From Branchiostoma belcheri (taxonomy: Eukaryota; Chordata; Leptocardii; Amphioxiformes; Branchiostomatidae), in assembly GCF_001625305.1 (NCBI RefSeq), contig NW_017804520.1:1-64000 (forward strand): a stretch of 64,000 nt of DNA. Reading direction: 5' to 3'. Made by a program: the position numbers and the translations under genes. The notes under the pieces are model-generated. The model searched no databases, was not told the origin of the DNA, and saw nothing but the letters and a program-made list of their open reading frames with translations. Below, piece after piece: positions 60,860 through 64,000 of this stretch; positions within the stretch are counted from its first letter, which is position 1, and each line of letters begins with the position of its first letter.

Positions 60860-62680
60860 TTCTTTATTATCATAAAGCATTATCATAACAATAGAATAGG
60901 GACTTCTTTACATTTCACCCATACTATGGTATGGGAGAAATGTATTGTTTTTTCTAATGTTTCTCCCTCTCCTCCTCCTTCTCCTGCCATTTCTTTGAAG
61001 GGATTCAACTCTGCCATTTTTTCAACCAAATGACATGGAATTTGGCATGGCGCTAAAGTGGGCAAATACAACTAGACGTTTTTTTTTTGTTAATTTTTTT
61101 TCAAACAGGCCTTTGATTTGTTTCATTTGTTTGTTGCTTTTTTTTGGGTGATTTTCATGCCAAAAATATACATTTTCGGGATCTGGAGCCCTGGTGTAAA
61201 CTTGTGTAAAGTAGGGATTTTCGGCTTTTTTTCGGTTCATTTTTGGCTGCTGTGCCCTAATTTTAAATCCGAATGACCTGACATTTGGTATAGGGTTACC
61301 TTGGACACATTTCGACAGAATGGCATTCATGCTTTTGACATACGTCACTTTAAAATTGTGATCTTTTGATACAATCCCACAGAACTTTATTCACGCTTTT
61401 GGCGTGTGTCACTTTAAAATTATGTAAAATGGGACTCTTTTTACCAAAATATGTACATTTTTGGCTCTTATGCACTAATACGAAAATCAAATGACCCGAA
61501 ATTCAACATAAAGGTGTCTTGGCACCAAATGCGTAGACTATAGTGTTCACTATGCAGATTGCACCCTTTGAAATACTTTTATTTATCTTGAACTTATTTT
61601 GAGTATAAACAGCGATTGAAAACCCAATAAAAACTAAATAGAACACTCGGGTTTTACCAGGGTTCTACATGTTCCAACAGAACAAGGGGTCAGAAGATTC
61701 CATTGCTGTATGGGGGTATAAACTGTGGGAACAGTTCACATTTTGAACAGGAGTGATTTAGGAACAATCCATTTGTCCGGGAGAGGGATAGGTCCATTTT
61801 TGGTACGGGGGATGTGGTGAAGCCATGCTGCATTTGGTCCTGAGCAAATGTTGGCCTTTCTACGGGAAATTTGGAATGGGGAGGAAGAATGGGTGAAATG
61901 TGCTGTATTTGCTCTTGAGCAAATGTCGGTCTTTCTAGTTAAAGAATGTGTTTTTAAAGCTTTAAGGCAGTCTCAATAGAAGAAGCGAATGTTCTAGTTC
62001 TGTAGATACTATTTTTCTGAATCCTAAAATAATGCAACTTGAAATAGACTTTCATCAACATTCCCACAGGTACCCTCCAGATCAATTACAGCCAGGTGAA
62101 ACATGTTATTTCGCAAACAACCATTGGGAAAACTTCAAAGCGGCGGCTCTTAAAAAAACGTCTTGGCTTTATCTTGAAAATTACGTTTGCTATCTATTCC
62201 TGGGTACCTGTTTGTCAATTTATAATCTTAGCAAATTTGTATTTCATTTGGTTTGGCCAAAAAGTGAATTTGATCTCTTGCATCCCGCGTATTGATACCT
62301 AAGATAAAGAAAATGGTTTCCCACCAAAAAAGGAGCAGCTGTTATGAATCCAGGGATGATCTTGATAATAAGGTTTGGTATATAACGTGTGATAGTTGTT
62401 CATCAGTTTTCCGCCTAATATCTTAATTTCGTCTTGCTTTGAGCAAAATAATGACATGCATTTTCAGTAATGATCCAATTGTGGAATCCATGCTAAAGGT
62501 CGGCATCATCCCCATCATCTCCACACATGGGTCTGCATGGAAAGCACTACTCAGTTACTGGATGATAAATAGTACAAGTTATTTGTTGATCTGGAACAGT
62601 ACTCAATTTTACTAAATTAAAAATGTTTTCTTTTAGAAAATGATATTGGCCTCTGCTCTTCAGACTGACTTAAAGTTAAT
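60860..62680. other. No gene seen
   Basis: T-rich tracts and short frames only. No exon with convincing borders. Confidence 0.5.
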
Positions 62681-62689
62681 TATTTGCTG

Positions 62690-63065
62690 GTGAAAAAATT
62701 GGGTAATGTGACCATGGCTCAATATGTAAAACACAGGGTTTAATGTGACATAATTCACTTACCAATTTATATTACTACCATAATTGTATTGATTGACAGA
62801 AACCGCAGACCGTCTACTCGGACGAAAAAAGCCCAAGAGAGTCGTATTGATACACTAAGAACATGCATGGAGTAAAAAACCACACAGAAATTTGATAATT
62901 CAATTGATAAGTGAACTGTTGTCTCATGAAAACTGTGTTGTAAGATGTAGATTGACAAGATGTACTGTAATTATTTCTTTTGATGAGACATGGAAACATC
63001 TCGAGTTCCGTACATACGGAATAAAGCTGGACCATGGTGTCACATATCTTTGCTGTGTGTTGTTG
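62690..63065 (-). repeat. Inverted relative of the 3.8-5.5 kb repeats
   Basis: The reverse complement of 62880-63065 matches 3772-3930 (TATTCCGTATGTACGGAA, CATCTTGTCAATCTACATC). The reverse complement of 62690-62765 matches 5425-5505 (ATGTCACATTAAA...GTCACATTACCCA). Dispersed repeat, non-coding. Confidence 0.75.
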
Positions 63066-64000
63066 TTTTTCCCGTCGAGCATTCAGATACATCTATTGTT
63101 TCAGTAACACTAGAGTCAACATGTGTTGAATATGTACAAGTTGCTTTTACGTGTTTACTCCCACAGCAGAATATAGCTAATACAGGTTAAGATAATAGAC
63201 TAACAAGAAACTCAGGAACTAAAGGGTTGCATGTGAGGGACAATGGAATAGGTACAGAAACCGTGAGAAATTCACAATAACAAGTAAAACAAGAAATTCA
63301 CAACACTAAATAGTTCAAGCAAATAGAAGCTGCATTGTGGAATAGCAATACAAACACACACACACACACGCAAACACACACATACTCTCGATCTATATCC
63401 CTTTGGTAAAACTCAAAGCGTAATGCATAAAGTGAGGCGAAGCGTGTGTGATTTTTTTTATACCTGCAGAGGTTTGGCGCTTAAGGATTATTCATATGCA
63501 AGCTTGTTATGTTAGCTCAATCGCTTAAATGTACACCTCTAGGACTTTTACTATGTTTACCATACCGACTATGCAAACTATATACAGACCGGTGCACCGG
63601 CTTCCTGATGCCCCCGTCACATTGTCGACGAGCTTCGGCCGTATTTGTCAATCGCTGAAAGATCGGCAGATTTTGAGATCGACCGACGCTCGCGCGTATT
63701 TTTGCCTTGAAAATCGTCGCCGTCACATTGTGCGAGTCTCGGGTGATCGCTTGGCAATACATCTATGATAATGAAGCCCCTATGACATGGCACGCAGAAG
63801 AAGCAAGGCCGTGTATCCACCAAAAATGAATAGTTTAACCGATTTTTATGTTTGACCTGTCGTTATATTTTTTAAGCAAAGTAATGGAGCGGACTGGCAG
63901 AATAAAATAGAAATACAAACAGGAATTCTGTGAAGGATCCAACTCAAATATTACCACAAGAGCCACAAATTTACACTACCGTCTGGTTAACGTATAACAC

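Noticed and set aside
62032-62302. Overlapping 68- and 87-codon frames with a CACAG/GTACC motif
   Set aside because: No family, and the acceptor-like site is not matched by a phase-compatible partner.

Overview
The window looks like genomic DNA of a cephalochordate (amphioxus, Branchiostoma-type). Evidence: intron-rich genes, extracellular multidomain proteins built from symmetric exons, a patched-domain protein fragment, tRNA-derived SINEs, abundant small TIR elements and a very high density of short tandem repeats. The species assignment is an inference; I ran no search. Nothing bacterial is present.

Layout. 1-6.5 kb is repeats only: a SINE, two TIR elements and a 1.4-kb tandem duplication. 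6,553-22,165 (minus) holds a 28-exon gene that I assembled by hand. It encodes about 1,591 residues: signal peptide, an unnamed cysteine-containing module, a C-type lectin domain, two vWD-C8-TIL modules, EGF, FN3, a ZP domain with a tetra-Arg furin-type site, one membrane span and a short tail. All splice phases agree and the joined CDS is a multiple of three, but one donor is GA instead of GT. A 391-bp assembly gap follows its first coding exon. 22-39 kb is an amplified family of about 1.9-kb units carrying a 13-bp minisatellite, plus promoter-like cassettes and a TIR element. 39.9-46 kb holds decayed non-LTR retrotransposon pieces around a 1.7-kb sequence that recurs at 51.1-52.8 kb, and a 0.9-kb TG/TC microsatellite. 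46.5-48.6 kb is a broken patched-domain gene split by a TTA-flanked Harbinger-like element.

54,439-58,716 (plus) holds a 10-exon gene for a 375-residue secreted protein with two nearly identical FAM3/ILEI-like domains and a hydrophobic C-terminus (predicted GPI signal or tail-less span). From 58.8 kb on there is an about 60-bp satellite array and otherwise nothing I can call.

How the genes relate. The two intact genes are transcribed divergently, about 32 kb apart. They have homologous first coding exons (signal peptide, about 80% nucleotide identity by eye) and similar hydrophobic C-terminal segments (about 86% over 49 nt), yet their ectodomains are unrelated. This points to a shared secretion/anchoring frame with exchanged ectodomains, and it is the most interesting observation here. 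A ZP/vWD/lectin surface protein is expected to polymerise or bind ligands outside the cell; the ILEI-type protein is expected to act at the cell surface. Both roles are inferred from domain families.
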